Below are positions 12,701 through 19,800 of a DNA stretch of 64,000 bases, one piece after another. The position numbers and the translations under genes were made by a program. Origin of the DNA: Bacillus amyloliquefaciens DSM 7 = ATCC 23350 (GTDB lineage Bacteria > Bacillota > Bacilli > Bacillales > Bacillaceae). Numbering within the stretch: position 1 is the stretch's first letter; each line of letters begins with the position of its first letter. Under the pieces are notes generated by a model. The model made no database searches, had not been told where the DNA came from, and saw nothing but the letters and a program-made list of their open reading frames with translations. Where the stretch lies: contig NC_014551.1 in NCBI RefSeq assembly GCF_000196735.1, forward strand, positions 1,793,001 to 1,857,000. Direction: 5' to 3'.

Positions 12701-15683
12701 GTTTGACGGAGTCATCGATCTCCTTGGTGCAGCGAAAGAAGATCCTGAAGGCATGACCGGTATCCAATGGCTTCAGCAATTGATTGAGCATGGGCATAAA
12801 GACGGACTGACACTGCTTTGTGTCACGAAAGACCTTGAATCAATAGGAAAAGAGGCCAATCAAACAACCGGATCAGAACGGGCCGGTCTGTACAGAATGC
12901 TGGCATACGAGTACAGTCATCTGTCATCAAGGCACCTCGACCTTGAAGGAGTGCTGCCGGATGAAACACTGGCGAAGCAAATTGCTGATGAGTTTCATGC
13001 CCGCACTGATGACGCGGAGGTTTGCCGGAGGGACGGCTTGCGCTACCGGGGCGTATTGAGAGACTCAGAAAACATAGATTTAAAAGTCGGGAGAATTGAA
13101 TTTCCGCAAAACCATGTGCTTTTGATCACCGGGGGCACAAGGGGTATCGGCCTTTTATGCGCACGACATTTTGCCGAACATTACGGTGTGAAAAAATTGG
13201 TGCTTACAGGCCGTGAGACCCTTCCGCCGCGAAATGAGTGGACAGGCAGCCTGAATGGGATGCCGGCTTCTGTAAAAGCGAAAATAGAAGCTGTTCTCGA
13301 TTTGGAATCCAAAGGTGTACAAGTGAATGTCTTGTCAGTTTCGTTAGCGGATGAAGCCGGGCTGAGACAGGAACTGAATCAGATAAAGCAGACGCTCGGG
13401 CCCATCGGCGGCGTTATCCACTGCGCAGGTGTGACAGATAAAGAGACGCTCGCATTTATCAGAAAAACCGATGAGGATATACAGCGGGTGCTTGAGCCGA
13501 AAGTAGACGGGCTTCAGGCGTTATACAGTGTGCTGAGCGGTGAACCGCTGGAGTTTTTCGTCCTGTTTTCTTCCGTGTCAGCTGCGATACCGGCGCTTTC
13601 GGCAGGACAGGCCGATTATGCCATGGCCAATGCGTATATGGACTATTTTGCAAACTCATTCAAAGAGCAATTGCCAATAGTGAGCATTCAGTGGCCGAAC
13701 TGGAAAGAAACCGGAATGGGCGAAGTGACGAACAAAGCTTATAAAGAGAGCGGCTTATACAGCATCACGAACGCAGAAGGATTACAGCTCCTTGACGGCA
13801 TACTTCTGGAATCAGCAAGGGGCCCGGTGATGCCGGCCGTTCTGAATCCTAAGCTGTGGAAACCGGAGCAATTCATGCGGCGGAGCAGGCAGGATAAGCC
13901 AATAAGTCCGGCTATGGTAAAACCGGCGGGAAAAACCACTGATACTGCCGGAGACAACGCACAATTAGCAAGCAAAACAGAAGAATGGCTCACGGGATTA
14001 TTTTCTGAAGAACTGCGGATTGATCAGGAGCAGCTTGAGACAGATGTATTATTCCAAGAGTACGGAGTGGATTCTATTATCCTTGCCCAGCTTCTGCAGA
14101 GGATCAATCGGGATCTCTCGGCATCTCTTGACCCGTCAATTCTGTATGAATATCCGACCATTCAATCTTTCGCAAATTGGCTTCTCAAGGGACACACAGA
14201 GGTGTTGTCAGATCTGTTTAATTTGAAGGCGGACAATCCTGTTTCAAAAGCGCCGGCTGAGCCGGCAATTGAAACACAAGCGGTATCGGTGCAACTAGAG
14301 CCGGCCGGAAAACAGATTCACGGTGAAGATATTGCGGTCGTCGGCATGTCCTGCCGGTTTCCGGGGGCGGCTTCCTTAGAGGAATACTGGTCGCTTTTGG
14401 CTGAAGGCCGTTCGGCCATCCGTCCTGTTCCGGCTGAGCGATGGGGTTTTAAGACGCCTTATTACGCGGGAATGCTTGATGGAATTCATCAATTTGATCC
14501 GGACTTCTTTTTACTGGCTGAAGAGGATGTAAAGGCAATGGACCCTCAAGCTCTGGCTGTTCTGGAAGAGTGTCTTAACCTGTGGTATCACGCGGGCTAT
14601 TCGCCGGATGAGATCAAGGGGGATGCGATAGGTGTGTATCTTGGCGGACGGAGCCGTCACAGACCGGGTGAAGAGAAACTGCTGGATGCGAAAAATCCGA
14701 TTGTCGCGCTTGGGCAGAACTATTTGGCTGCAAATCTCTCCCAATACTTCGATATGCGCGGCCCGAGTGTTGTTCTGGATACAGCCTGCTCTTCTGCCTT
14801 AGTCGGAATGAATATGGCCGTGCAAGCCCTTGTAACAGGAGAAATAAAAGCGGCCGTTGTCGGCGGCGTGAGCCTGTTTGAATCTGAAGAAACCCATAAA
14901 TTGTTTGAACAGCGCGGCATTTTAAGTAAAGCGCAGTCGTTCCATGTGTTTGACCAACGCGCAGATGGAGTCGTGCTGGGCGAGGGTGTCGGAATGGTTC
15001 TTTTAAAAACCGTGTCTCAGGCCATTGAAGACGGAGATTCGATTTATGCCGTAGTGAAGGCGGCTTCTGTCAATAATGACGGAAGAACGGCAGGACCGGC
15101 TACGCCGAGTCTGGAAGCGCAAAAAGCCGTCATGAAGACGGCACTTGAAAAAAGCGGAAAACGGCCGGAAGAAATCACCCATATTGAAGCGAACGGTTCA
15201 GGTACGGCCGTTACTGATCTGTTAGAACTGAAGGCCATTCAATCCGTCTACCGCTCAACAGACGCCGGCCCGCTCGGAATCGGCTCTGTGAAACCGAACA
15301 TCGGGCACCCGCTTTGCGCGGAAGGAATTGCAAGTTTCATAAAAGTTGTGCTCATGCTGAAAGAGAAAAGCTTTATCCCGTTTTTATCAGGCGAGCATGA
15401 ACATACACACTTTGACAGAGAAAAGGCCAATATTCAGTTCACCCGCACTCTGGCAGACTGGCCGTCACCAATACCGGCGGCAGGAATAAACTGCTTTGCC
15501 GACGGCGGTACAAACGCCCACGTCATTGTGGAAGCGTGGCAGAAAGACGAAGGGCGCCGCATCAAGCGCCATCCTTTAACACCGCCAGTATTAAATAAGC
15601 GGCTGATTTCGCCGGACAGCAAAGAAGAAGCGAACGAAAAAGCTGCGGCAAACATCTGGGATACCTATGAAGTGGAGGTTTAA
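732..15683 (+). CDS. baeJ: Hybrid NRPS/trans-AT PKS subunit BaeJ: loading, glycine, two PKS modules and KS0
   Basis: 4983 residues. Domains by approximate residue: FAAL-like adenylation 25-580; ACP (Ser617); condensation 680-1120 with HHIVFDG at about 809; adenylation 1130-1640; PCP (Ser1679); KS 1750-2180 (Cys1922); DH-like 2350-2650 (His2387, Asp2558); KR about 2650-3020; two ACPs (Ser3127, Ser3220); KS 3305-3740 (Cys3478); KR about 4000-4330; ACP (Ser4448); C-terminal KS 4530-4960 (Cys4686). In the last KS the HGTGT histidine is Asn4821. Known role in the family: PksJ starts bacillaene with alpha-hydroxyisocaproate and glycine, in the cytoplasmic megacomplex. No AT domain is present, so malonyl units are loaded in trans. 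The chain passes from the terminal KS0 to the DH-ACP at the start of BaeL. The ATG is supported by GGAGG at 720-724. baeL begins one base after the stop. Confidence 0.97.
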   Translation: MKSDMTASGLLKPSVSYGKSLRLSADQPMTIPEVLHKTAAAAGDQKGITYIQPDGTEVYQTYSGLKKIALSIVKGLRQSGVKAQDEVILQLSDNSQLIPAFWGCVFLGAIPVPLAAAPAYTEMNSGTQKLKDAWTLLNQPYVITSREVLPEMTAWAKEQELSGFCALAAEDLSAEEMAEDCHHPRPDDLAMLLLTSGSTGTPKAVMLSHENIVCMVKGNIQMQGYTSEDVTFNWMPFDHVGGIGMLHLRDVYLGCEEINIPSESILMDPLKWLDLIDHYRASVTWAPNFAFGLLADFAEDIQNRKWDLSSMRYMLNGGEATVAKVGRRIMELLEPHGLPANAIRPAWGMSETSSGVIFSDEFTLENTSDDDRFVEIGLPIPGFNMRITDDRNQVVEEGEIGRFQVSGLTVTSGYYERPDLNESVFTEDGWFETGDLGFLREGRLTITGRTKDAIIINGVNYYSHAIESAVEELPEIETSYTAACAVRPNQSTTDELAIFFVTSVPLDENRMTKLLHHIHQHVTQKIGVTPDYLLPVAKEDIPKTAIGKIQRTQLKHSFEQGQFDSLHNNKQEDGRSESASAEKEIERDFIRFLKEELSIADELVDPHTPLQSLGVNSIKMMKLARSIEKTYHIRLTARELHKNPTIGALAAYTAEKAGSTSADHHPAKAELPAEREKQKTAPALSEVQKGLWTLQKMSPETTAYHVPLCFRFTSGINKEKMKQAFQLVLTQHPMLKSAVKETDGGLYFIESADPFVFMEEDISDVNESQIPALIRKKVKEPFVKEGGPLLRVQLLSKSDAEHYVLTVIHHIVFDGISSITFIHSLLDHYQALLQGKEEFAAAASGIQPDYAAWEKRYLASEESKASRAYWMKQLGGDLPDLQLPPMRTDSSAPEFTEDTLTRRLPERLLKNVTAFAASRSIHLSTVMLSCYMVLLAKYTDKEDIVAGMPAMVRPEERFDGVIGHFLNMLPIRSKAGRKETFADFVQKVQDAVLDGLDHSFYPFPKMVRDVHAKPRQNGSPIFSNAFFYQNFLQDSSYQSMLDEYNEFSCEFVKDIHQEGEYDLVFEMWEEASGMDLTIKYSTELFDEAGAARLFNQFVQAAESLTANADMPLEDVSLMKKREEQMILKTWNETSREYPDACFHELFERQAAETPDACAVVYEQQKLTYRELDEKSTKLALFLQAHGAGPDELIGIYTDRSLHMAVGLLGILKAGGAYVPLDPSYPADRLEYMIADSRISMCLTTADLEHSLNWGGVQTAAIDRDWHDIEQTAAERTSLKRLVTPDDLAYVIYTSGSTGKPKGVMIPHRALTNFLLSMAHEPGLSSEDKLLAVTTYCFDIAALELYLPLIKGAECNICKTEVAKDARKLKELIQEYKPTIMQATPFTWKMLFHSGWTNEEKVKILCGGEALSEQLKQQFLDTKSEAWNMFGPTETTIWSAVQRITENESALTIGRPIANTRVYIMDSGLNPVLEGVPGELCIAGDGLARGYFNKPELTDKAFVSHRLELGSKLYKTGDMARFLPGGRIEYMGRMDSQVKIRGYRIEPGDIESRLNAHPAVQESVVVVNNHSGNEKLCAFYIRKDEEPLPSSKDLRNHLKQSLPAYMVPVSFIRLKELPLTPNGKVDRKLLAARDLTEKQPQTKTRSSSHIQQAVLAIWQDVLKSSDIELDDRFFDAGGDSLLAVTVTDRITQELDCEFSVTELFEYATVKDISRFIAEQKPKEVISAPVPQKKVNAEDRKNPPGEFPDYYEDSVAVIGISCEFPGAKDHYEFWNNIKEGKESITFFSKEELRRFGISEELASHPGFVPAKSVLEGKEMFDPGFFGFSPKDAEYMDPQLRMLLLHSWKAIEDAGYVSKEIPETSVYMSASTNSYRSLLPEETTEQLETPDGYVSWVLAQSGTIPTMISHKLGLKGPSYFVHANCSSSLIGLHSAFQSLQSGEAKYALVGGATLHTESNAGYIHQPGLNFSSDGHIKAFDAAADGMIGGEGAGAVLLKKASDAVKDGDHIYALLRGIGVNNDGADKVGFYAPSVKGQADVIQKVIDQTGIHPETIAYVEAHGTGTKLGDPIELSALQSVYGRYTDKKQYCGIGSVKTNLGHLDTAAGMAGCIKVVMSLYQQEIAPSINYKEPNPNLHLEDSPFYVAEAKKELGRENTAHRMALSSFGLGGTNTHAIFEQYPDASEARDWGGPFIIPLSARKKDRLKEYAKQLLAFLEGKTDADLADLAYTFQVGREAMEERAAFITSGTAELKQQLTDFINEKPAITGCYTGEKQQAKDIAWLSDDDDSAELIEKWLAKGKGSKLAEMWSKGVAINWRKLYKDKHPKRISVPVYPFAKEPYWPKKAGKKTSAAHNGISVLHPLVQQNTSDLAIQRFSSLFTGSEFFLKDHVVREKAVLPGAAYLEMSYEAVKRALGGLLKDGDRITLHHTVWLKPIVVHEQERQVHIALSPEEDGIISYDIYSVNADDEEVLHSQGRAEIIKAEQEPEADLSAIQNRCTADILDPAAFYREGRSRGMFHGKAFQGIKSALIGEKEVFSDIQLPASVSHTNGQFTLHPSIIDSAIQTATICIMQEFSGQKLILPFALESLEVVKACTPTMRAHARFSEGYQAGDSVQKADIDLFDETGALCVKIRGFSTRVLEGDAESAQSPSGSEKVLFEPVWKEAAASDEASVHADEHLIILCEEAGHVKDKVASVLKDAKLLFVESEDETAAERFQSYAQTIAEHIQRIISEKRQGRILIQTVISADGSQQLFAGLTGLLKTAELEYGKLDCQLIEIDSIGKMTAVAQKLKNDSHRPHDKHIRYKGEKRYVKAWEEMNPAGSGTVWKDEGVYLITGGAGSLGLMFAQEIAGRVKHPNVILTGRSDLTEAKQRELAMLRQAGANVVYKKLNAANRRENEALIKELTAEFGKLNGIIHAAGVIQDRFLLQKTKEEFSEVLAPKVIGTAYLDEASKDCNLDFFVLFSSVSGVLGNVGQADYAAGNAFMDAYAAYRQSLTENGLRHGKTIAFNWTLWKDGGMQAGDETERMMKKSFGMVPLQKAAGLAAFYEGMAQEKPQLLAAEGHAAKLKRTFLTVSESEKPQEKTNEPVSAGSAGKWHDSLIRMVSAILKVGQEEIDIDTELSEYGFDSVSFTVFTNQLNETYQLELAPTIFFEHGTIRSLAEYLTDEAEGGLPSQPEETQDAEEFLQTLHIALTAMVSEILKVGRDDIDIETELSEYGFDSVSFTVFTNQLNEAYQLELAPTIFFEYGTVSDLAGYLAKEHPGRFGEKKKESPKEEQPKARKPKMERRKRFATVMNAAAETKEPRRFDPVAIVGISGRFPGAKDIEEFWRNLKEGKDSITTIPKDRWDWEAFDGDPNLEGNKTNIKWGGFIDGIAEFDPLFFGISAREAQYLDPQQRLLLTYAWRAIEDAGCKPESLSGTNPGVFIGTGNTGYKDLFTRAGLAPEGHAATGSMIPSIGPNRLSYLLNLHGPSEPIETACSSSLVAIHRAVSAIENGECDMAIAGGINTILTEEAHISYSKAGMLSKDGKCKTFSKDANGYVRGEGAGILMLKKLTDAERDGNPIYGVIRGTAENHGGRANTLTSPNPKLQADLLVRAYRKAGVDPSTITYIEAHGTGTELGDPIEINGLKAAFHELSKTNQQPEVSDHRCGIGSVKSNIGHLELAAGVSGVMKVLLQMKHKTLVKSLHCDTINPYIQLDDSPFYIVQENQEWTAAEDRNGNAIPRRAGVSSFGIGGVNAHIVIEEYVPQETAQPEHSPENPAIILLSAKSKEKLFEQAQQLQKAIRQTPYTDQDLAAVAYTLQTGRDEMEERLAILAATMAELETKLEAFTGNEKNTAGLYTGQSHRNKDTFALFTADEDMDIVIDAWIRKGKFAKLAEVWVKGGVLNWNRLYEKKTPRLVSLPSYPFAKDMYWVPENPEKNQARTEERIKRILTKQWELSPLELREPCTRPVAILTGGDTMNLAEEIAGHMPNNRIITTADLTGEYDWQAFDGVIDLLGAAKEDPEGMTGIQWLQQLIEHGHKDGLTLLCVTKDLESIGKEANQTTGSERAGLYRMLAYEYSHLSSRHLDLEGVLPDETLAKQIADEFHARTDDAEVCRRDGLRYRGVLRDSENIDLKVGRIEFPQNHVLLITGGTRGIGLLCARHFAEHYGVKKLVLTGRETLPPRNEWTGSLNGMPASVKAKIEAVLDLESKGVQVNVLSVSLADEAGLRQELNQIKQTLGPIGGVIHCAGVTDKETLAFIRKTDEDIQRVLEPKVDGLQALYSVLSGEPLEFFVLFSSVSAAIPALSAGQADYAMANAYMDYFANSFKEQLPIVSIQWPNWKETGMGEVTNKAYKESGLYSITNAEGLQLLDGILLESARGPVMPAVLNPKLWKPEQFMRRSRQDKPISPAMVKPAGKTTDTAGDNAQLASKTEEWLTGLFSEELRIDQEQLETDVLFQEYGVDSIILAQLLQRINRDLSASLDPSILYEYPTIQSFANWLLKGHTEVLSDLFNLKADNPVSKAPAEPAIETQAVSVQLEPAGKQIHGEDIAVVGMSCRFPGAASLEEYWSLLAEGRSAIRPVPAERWGFKTPYYAGMLDGIHQFDPDFFLLAEEDVKAMDPQALAVLEECLNLWYHAGYSPDEIKGDAIGVYLGGRSRHRPGEEKLLDAKNPIVALGQNYLAANLSQYFDMRGPSVVLDTACSSALVGMNMAVQALVTGEIKAAVVGGVSLFESEETHKLFEQRGILSKAQSFHVFDQRADGVVLGEGVGMVLLKTVSQAIEDGDSIYAVVKAASVNNDGRTAGPATPSLEAQKAVMKTALEKSGKRPEEITHIEANGSGTAVTDLLELKAIQSVYRSTDAGPLGIGSVKPNIGHPLCAEGIASFIKVVLMLKEKSFIPFLSGEHEHTHFDREKANIQFTRTLADWPSPIPAAGINCFADGGTNAHVIVEAWQKDEGRRIKRHPLTPPVLNKRLISPDSKEEANEKAAANIWDTYEVEV
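804..2726 (+). other. Module 1 (loading): FAAL-like adenylation domain and ACP
   Basis: BaeJ residues about 25-665. The adenylation core is LLLTSGSTGTPKAVMLSH (residue about 194) and the C-terminal lysine motif is TAIGKIQR. The overall type resembles fatty-acyl-AMP ligases more than amino-acid A domains. Family knowledge assigns alpha-hydroxyisocaproate as substrate. The ACP attachment motif is GVNS, with Asn in place of the usual Asp before Ser617. Confidence 0.85.
2769..5876 (+). other. Module 2: condensation-adenylation-PCP, predicted glycine
   Basis: BaeJ residues about 680-1715. C has HHIVFDG. A has YTSGSTGKPKGV (about 1289). Aligned by eye to GrsA, the pocket residues read D-I-L-Q-L-G-M-I-W, one position from the glycine code DILQLGLIWK that I remember. 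PCP motif GGDSLL with Ser1679. This matches the glycine unit of bacillaene. Confidence 0.88.
10091..10148 (+). repeat. Tandem ACP repeat, copy 1 core (BaeJ)
   Basis: Core of the first ACP of a doublet, carrying the attachment Ser3127 (YGFDSVS). It matches 10370-10427 at 57 of 58 bases, read by eye, with a period of 279 bases (93 codons). Confidence 0.93.
10370..10427 (+). repeat. Tandem ACP repeat, copy 2 core (BaeJ)
   Basis: Core of the second ACP (Ser3220). The single base difference from copy 1 is silent (TCG/TCA serine). Sequence outside the core is similar but more diverged, which fits a duplication kept alike by recombination or conversion. Confidence 0.93.
10644..14201 (+). other. Module 4: KS-KR-ACP (first half of a dehydrating bimodule)
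   Basis: BaeJ residues about 3305-4490. KS Cys3478 in ETACSSSLVAIH, with HGTGTELGDP intact. No DH follows. A KR with its structural half starts after residue about 3900 and has TGGTRGIG and QADYAMAN. ACP Ser4448 in YGVDSIILAQ. The hydroxyl made here is expected to be eliminated by the DH at the start of BaeL after transfer through KS0. Confidence 0.85.
14319..15611 (+). other. Module 5a: non-elongating ketosynthase (KS0) at the BaeJ C-terminus
   Basis: BaeJ residues about 4530-4960. Cys4686 is kept (DTACSSALVGM) and the later NIGHPLC histidine is kept. The HGTGT motif is NGSGT, so the first catalytic His is Asn4821. Such a KS can accept and pass on a chain but should not decarboxylate malonyl-ACP. 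Confidence 0.9.
15674..15678 (+). promoter_or_regulatory. Ribosome binding site deciding the baeL start
   Basis: GGAGG inside the last codons of baeJ, 6 bases before the GTG at 15685. An in-frame ATG at 15667 lies upstream of this site and would add six residues, but it has no comparable Shine-Dalgarno sequence. GTG is therefore preferred, and translation is probably coupled to baeJ. Confidence 0.85.
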
Positions 15684-15684
15684 C

Positions 15685-16869
15685 GTGAAGAACTTCAATA
15701 AGCAAATCACTTTATCGCTGAAAAATCCGTTTATTTTCAATCATGACGTGTACGGACAAAAAGTCCTTCCGGGATTGGCTTATATTGATATGTTTTATCA
15801 GATTTTCAAAGAGCGCGGCTATTCATACAACGGGCTTCAGCTGCGCCATTTATCCATTTATCAGCCGCTTATTGCGAAAGAAGACAGTGCCGTCAAGCTT
15901 ACGGTTGAATGTACAGAGGTAAAAGAAGGGCACTGGAAACTTACCGCAAAAGGAGCTGAAGTCAGCGGCGGACGCGTGCAGCCGGACGAACGTATTTACG
16001 TCAAAGCGGAAATGCATGAGACGGCTCCCGCGGTATTCAGTGACACGATTGATCTTGACTCTGTGAAGCGTGAGGCGGAACGCACAATCGATTTAAACGA
16101 GCTGTATGCACAATGCAGAAGCCAGGAATTGGTTCACAGCGGATATATGAAAGCAGAAGGAGATGTTTTTGAGGAGCGGGACGGCGTCACATTTGATTTA
16201 TCGCTCGGAAAAGACGCGATGGGACAGGCCGAAGGGTTTTTGTTCCATCCGACTCTCCTTGACGGAAGCGGCGTCGGCGCAAACCTATTGATTTCGTCGC
16301 TGTTAAATGGGGAAAAGAGGCTGTTTCTGCCTCTTTTCTATGAATCTTTTACAGCTTCCGAACCTTTGCAGGCCGGCTGCGTCACGAGAATCAAACGTTC
16401 ATCGCTCCGGCAGGAAAAGGAGCTCATTTACATTACGCTGGAGTTTTTTAACGCATCCGGCCGGAAAGTCGCTGAGCTGAAAGATTTCACAAGCAAGCTC
16501 GTGCGGGATGCCGAACTGATCAATACAGACCGAAAGCCTGCTGAGAAGTCTCCTGAAAAAGCGGCTCTGCCGGAAGTTTCGGCATCATTTGAAGACGGAC
16601 ACCCGCATGAGGAAGCAGAGCGGTATGTCAAGAAGCTGATGGCTGAAAAAATGGGCAAGCCGCTTGAACAGATTGATTCTCAGGCCGGCTACTATGAAAT
16701 GGGGCTGACATCGTCCGGACTGCTTGACGTAGTGGAAACGATCAGCGAAAAAATCGGCGAAACCCTTTCTCCGACTTTGCTGTTTGAATATACGACGGCA
16801 GCAGAACTGGCGGCTTTTCTGACTGAGCAGTACGGAAGCTACTTCAGCGCTGCTGCTCCAAAAACGGAG
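15685..16869 (+). other. Module 5b: N-terminal DH and ACP completing the split module
   Basis: BaeL residues 1-395. The DH begins almost at the N-terminus, with HDVYGQKVLPG (His20) intact. The second motif is HPTLLDGSGVG: Asp193 is kept, but the Gln/His usually four residues later is Val. The ACP site is GLTSSGLL, with Thr where Asp is expected before Ser343. Confidence 0.82.
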
Positions 16870-19800
16870 AAGCCGGTTGTGACGCAAACAGAAAAAAGGC
16901 GGAAAAGCAGTGTTCCGCAAGATGAAGATATCGCCATTATCGGCATGGCCGGCCGCTATCCGCAGGCCGAAAACATTCACGAATTCTGGGAAAATCTAAA
17001 AGAAGGAAAAAACTGTGTCACCGAAATTCCGGAGTCTCGCTGGGACTGGCGCCGCTTTGAAAACGTAAAGTCGCCTTCCGGAAAGACCATTTCAAAATGG
17101 GGCGGATTTATTGATGATCCGGACTGCTTTGATCCTCAATTTTTCCGCATTACGCCGCGTGAAGCTGAAACAATGGATCCTCAGGAGCGGCTGTTTTTAC
17201 AGACATGCTGGGAAACAATTGAGGATGCCGGATATACGCCGAAGTCGCTTGCAGAGGCGCGCGGACGGAATAGAAGACAGCGCGTCGGCGTCTTCGCCGG
17301 GGTGATGCACAAGGATTATACATTGGTCGGAGCGGAGGCTTCTTCTGAAGATCATGTATTCCCGCTTTCTCTTAATTATGCGCAAATCGCAAACAGAGTT
17401 TCATATTTTTGTAATTTTCACGGACCGAGCATGGCGGTCGATACGGTCTGTTCATCTTCGCTCACTGCGGTTCACCTAGCTGTGGAAAGCATTCGGCGCG
17501 GGGAATGTGAATCGGCGATCGCTGGCGGCGTCAACTTATCGCTGCATCCCAATAAATATGTGACATACGGTTTATGGGATATGTTTTCATCAGACGGGGT
17601 TTGTCATACGTTCGGGAAAGACGGAGACGGCTATGTCCCGGCTGAGGGAATCGGTGCTGTTTTATTAAAACCGCTGCAGGAAGCGGTAAACGACGGAGAC
17701 CGGATTTATGCGGTTGTAAAGGGCAGTGCCGTCAATCACGTGGGAACAGTGAGCGGGATTTCCGTGCCGAGTCCTGTCGCTCAAGCCGATTTGATTGAGG
17801 AATGTCTGGATAAAGCGGGCATCGATCCGCGCACGGTCAGTTATATTGAGGCGCACGGGACGGGAACTTCTCTAGGTGATCCGATTGAGGTTCAAGGCCT
17901 TGTAAAGGCGTTCCGTCAGTATACACAGGATAAGCAGTTCTGTTCCATCGGATCAGTGAAGTCGAATATCGGCCATGCTGAATCGGCGGCGGGCATCAGC
18001 GGCTTAACCAAGGTTGCCCTGCAGCTTCACCATAAAACTTTGGTGCCGTCGCTTCATTCCGAAGAACTGAATCCGTATTTAGATTTTGAACAATCACCGT
18101 TTTACGTCCAGCATCGTACCGAAGAATGGCATCAGCCTTCAGTGACGGAAAACGGGAGCGAAACAGTGTATCCGCGGCGTGCGGGCATCAGTTCTTTCGG
18201 GGCCACAGGTTCAAACGTGCATCTCATTCTGGAGGAATTTATCCCGGAAGAATCACACGGAACAAATGCTGAACCGGCGGAAGAACAGACTTTCATTTTC
18301 CCGGTTTCCGCTAAAAGTGAAGAACGGCTTCATGCATATGCGGCGAAGCTGTCTGCCTTTATCCATCCCGATCTGCCCCTTAAGGATCTGGCTTACACGC
18401 TTCAGGTCGGGCGTGAGCAGATGGAGGAGCGGGTTGTGTTCACCGCTCAGAATATGACGCAGCTCAAAGAACGACTGAAAGGCTTTCTGGATGGAGACGC
18501 GGTCAGCGGATGCTGGCGGAACAGAGCCGATAAAGGCAAACAGGCAGGGCTTGCTCCGGACTTAATACATAAATGGCTTTCTAGCGGAAGTCTGGAGATG
18601 ATTGCCGAAAAGTGGGCCGGCGGAGGAATGATGGATTGGAATCTCTTATACGGAGAAAACAAACCGAATCGGATCAGCCTGCCGACATATCCGTTTGAAA
18701 AAACACGGTATTGGGTGCCAGAGGCGGAAAAAAGAGAAACGGTACTTCAAAAAAATGCCGGCATGCTGCACCCGCTTCTGCATGAAAATGTATCAAACAT
18801 GTCAGGCGTCCGTTTCAGGACTGCCTTTAGCGGCGGAGAATTTTTCCTGAAAGATCACGTCGTCAAAAACGAACGGACGTTACCGGGCGCCGCTTATCTG
18901 GAAATGGTCCGAGCGGCTGCTGAACATGCGGCAGAAATGAAGGAAGAAGGAACAGTCCGCCTGAAACATGTCGTATGGGTGCGTCCGTTTACAGCGACGG
19001 ACGAAACCGCTGAATTGTATCTCCGCCTTTATGACGAAGAAAATGGGGAGATGGGATTTACGGTTTATGGTGAACCGGCTTCATCAGAACAAGAGCCTGT
19101 TCTCTATGCGCAAGGAAGCGCATCGTTTGTCAGAGCGGATGAACCGGCCAAAATAGAGATTGACAAATTGAGAGAATCGCGACGTCTGATCGCGCCTGAA
19201 GATTGCTATCAGGCATACAGACAGATGGGGATTGAATACGGGGATGCTCATAAAGCGGTCACGGAAATCTATGCAAAAGACGGCGAAGTGCTCGCAAAGC
19301 TCTCACTCCCGTCATCTATTTCTCATACAAAAGATCAATTTGTCCTCCATCCGAGTCTCTTGGATGCGGCATTTCACGCGACGATCGGTTTAATGCTTGA
19401 CAAAGACGGGACTGACATAAAGCCGATGCTGCCGTTTGCTCTCGAACAGATCGATGTGCTGAAACGCTGTGAAAGCAACATGTGGGTTTCCATTGCGTAC
19501 AGCGGCGAAAGCAGGCCTGAAGATGCCGTGCAGAAGCTGGATATTGTTTTATGTGACGAACAAGGCCATGTATGTGTGAAGATGACTGGTTATTCAGCGA
19601 GAGAAATTGAAACGGATAAAACAGATACACTATTTTTTGAACACATATGGGAAGAGAAGACTGCTTCGCATGAAAAAGCGGCGATCAGTTTCAAAGCCCA
19701 TCACGTGATGATATCTGATCGGTTTACGGATCAAATGAACAGCATACAGACAGACTTCAGCTGTAACGTTCTCCGTGATCAGCATCAGAGTGAAGACGAA

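Noticed and set aside
15667-15684. ATG at 15667 as the baeL start
   Set aside because: It lies before the GGAGG at 15674-15678, which is correctly spaced for the GTG at 15685.
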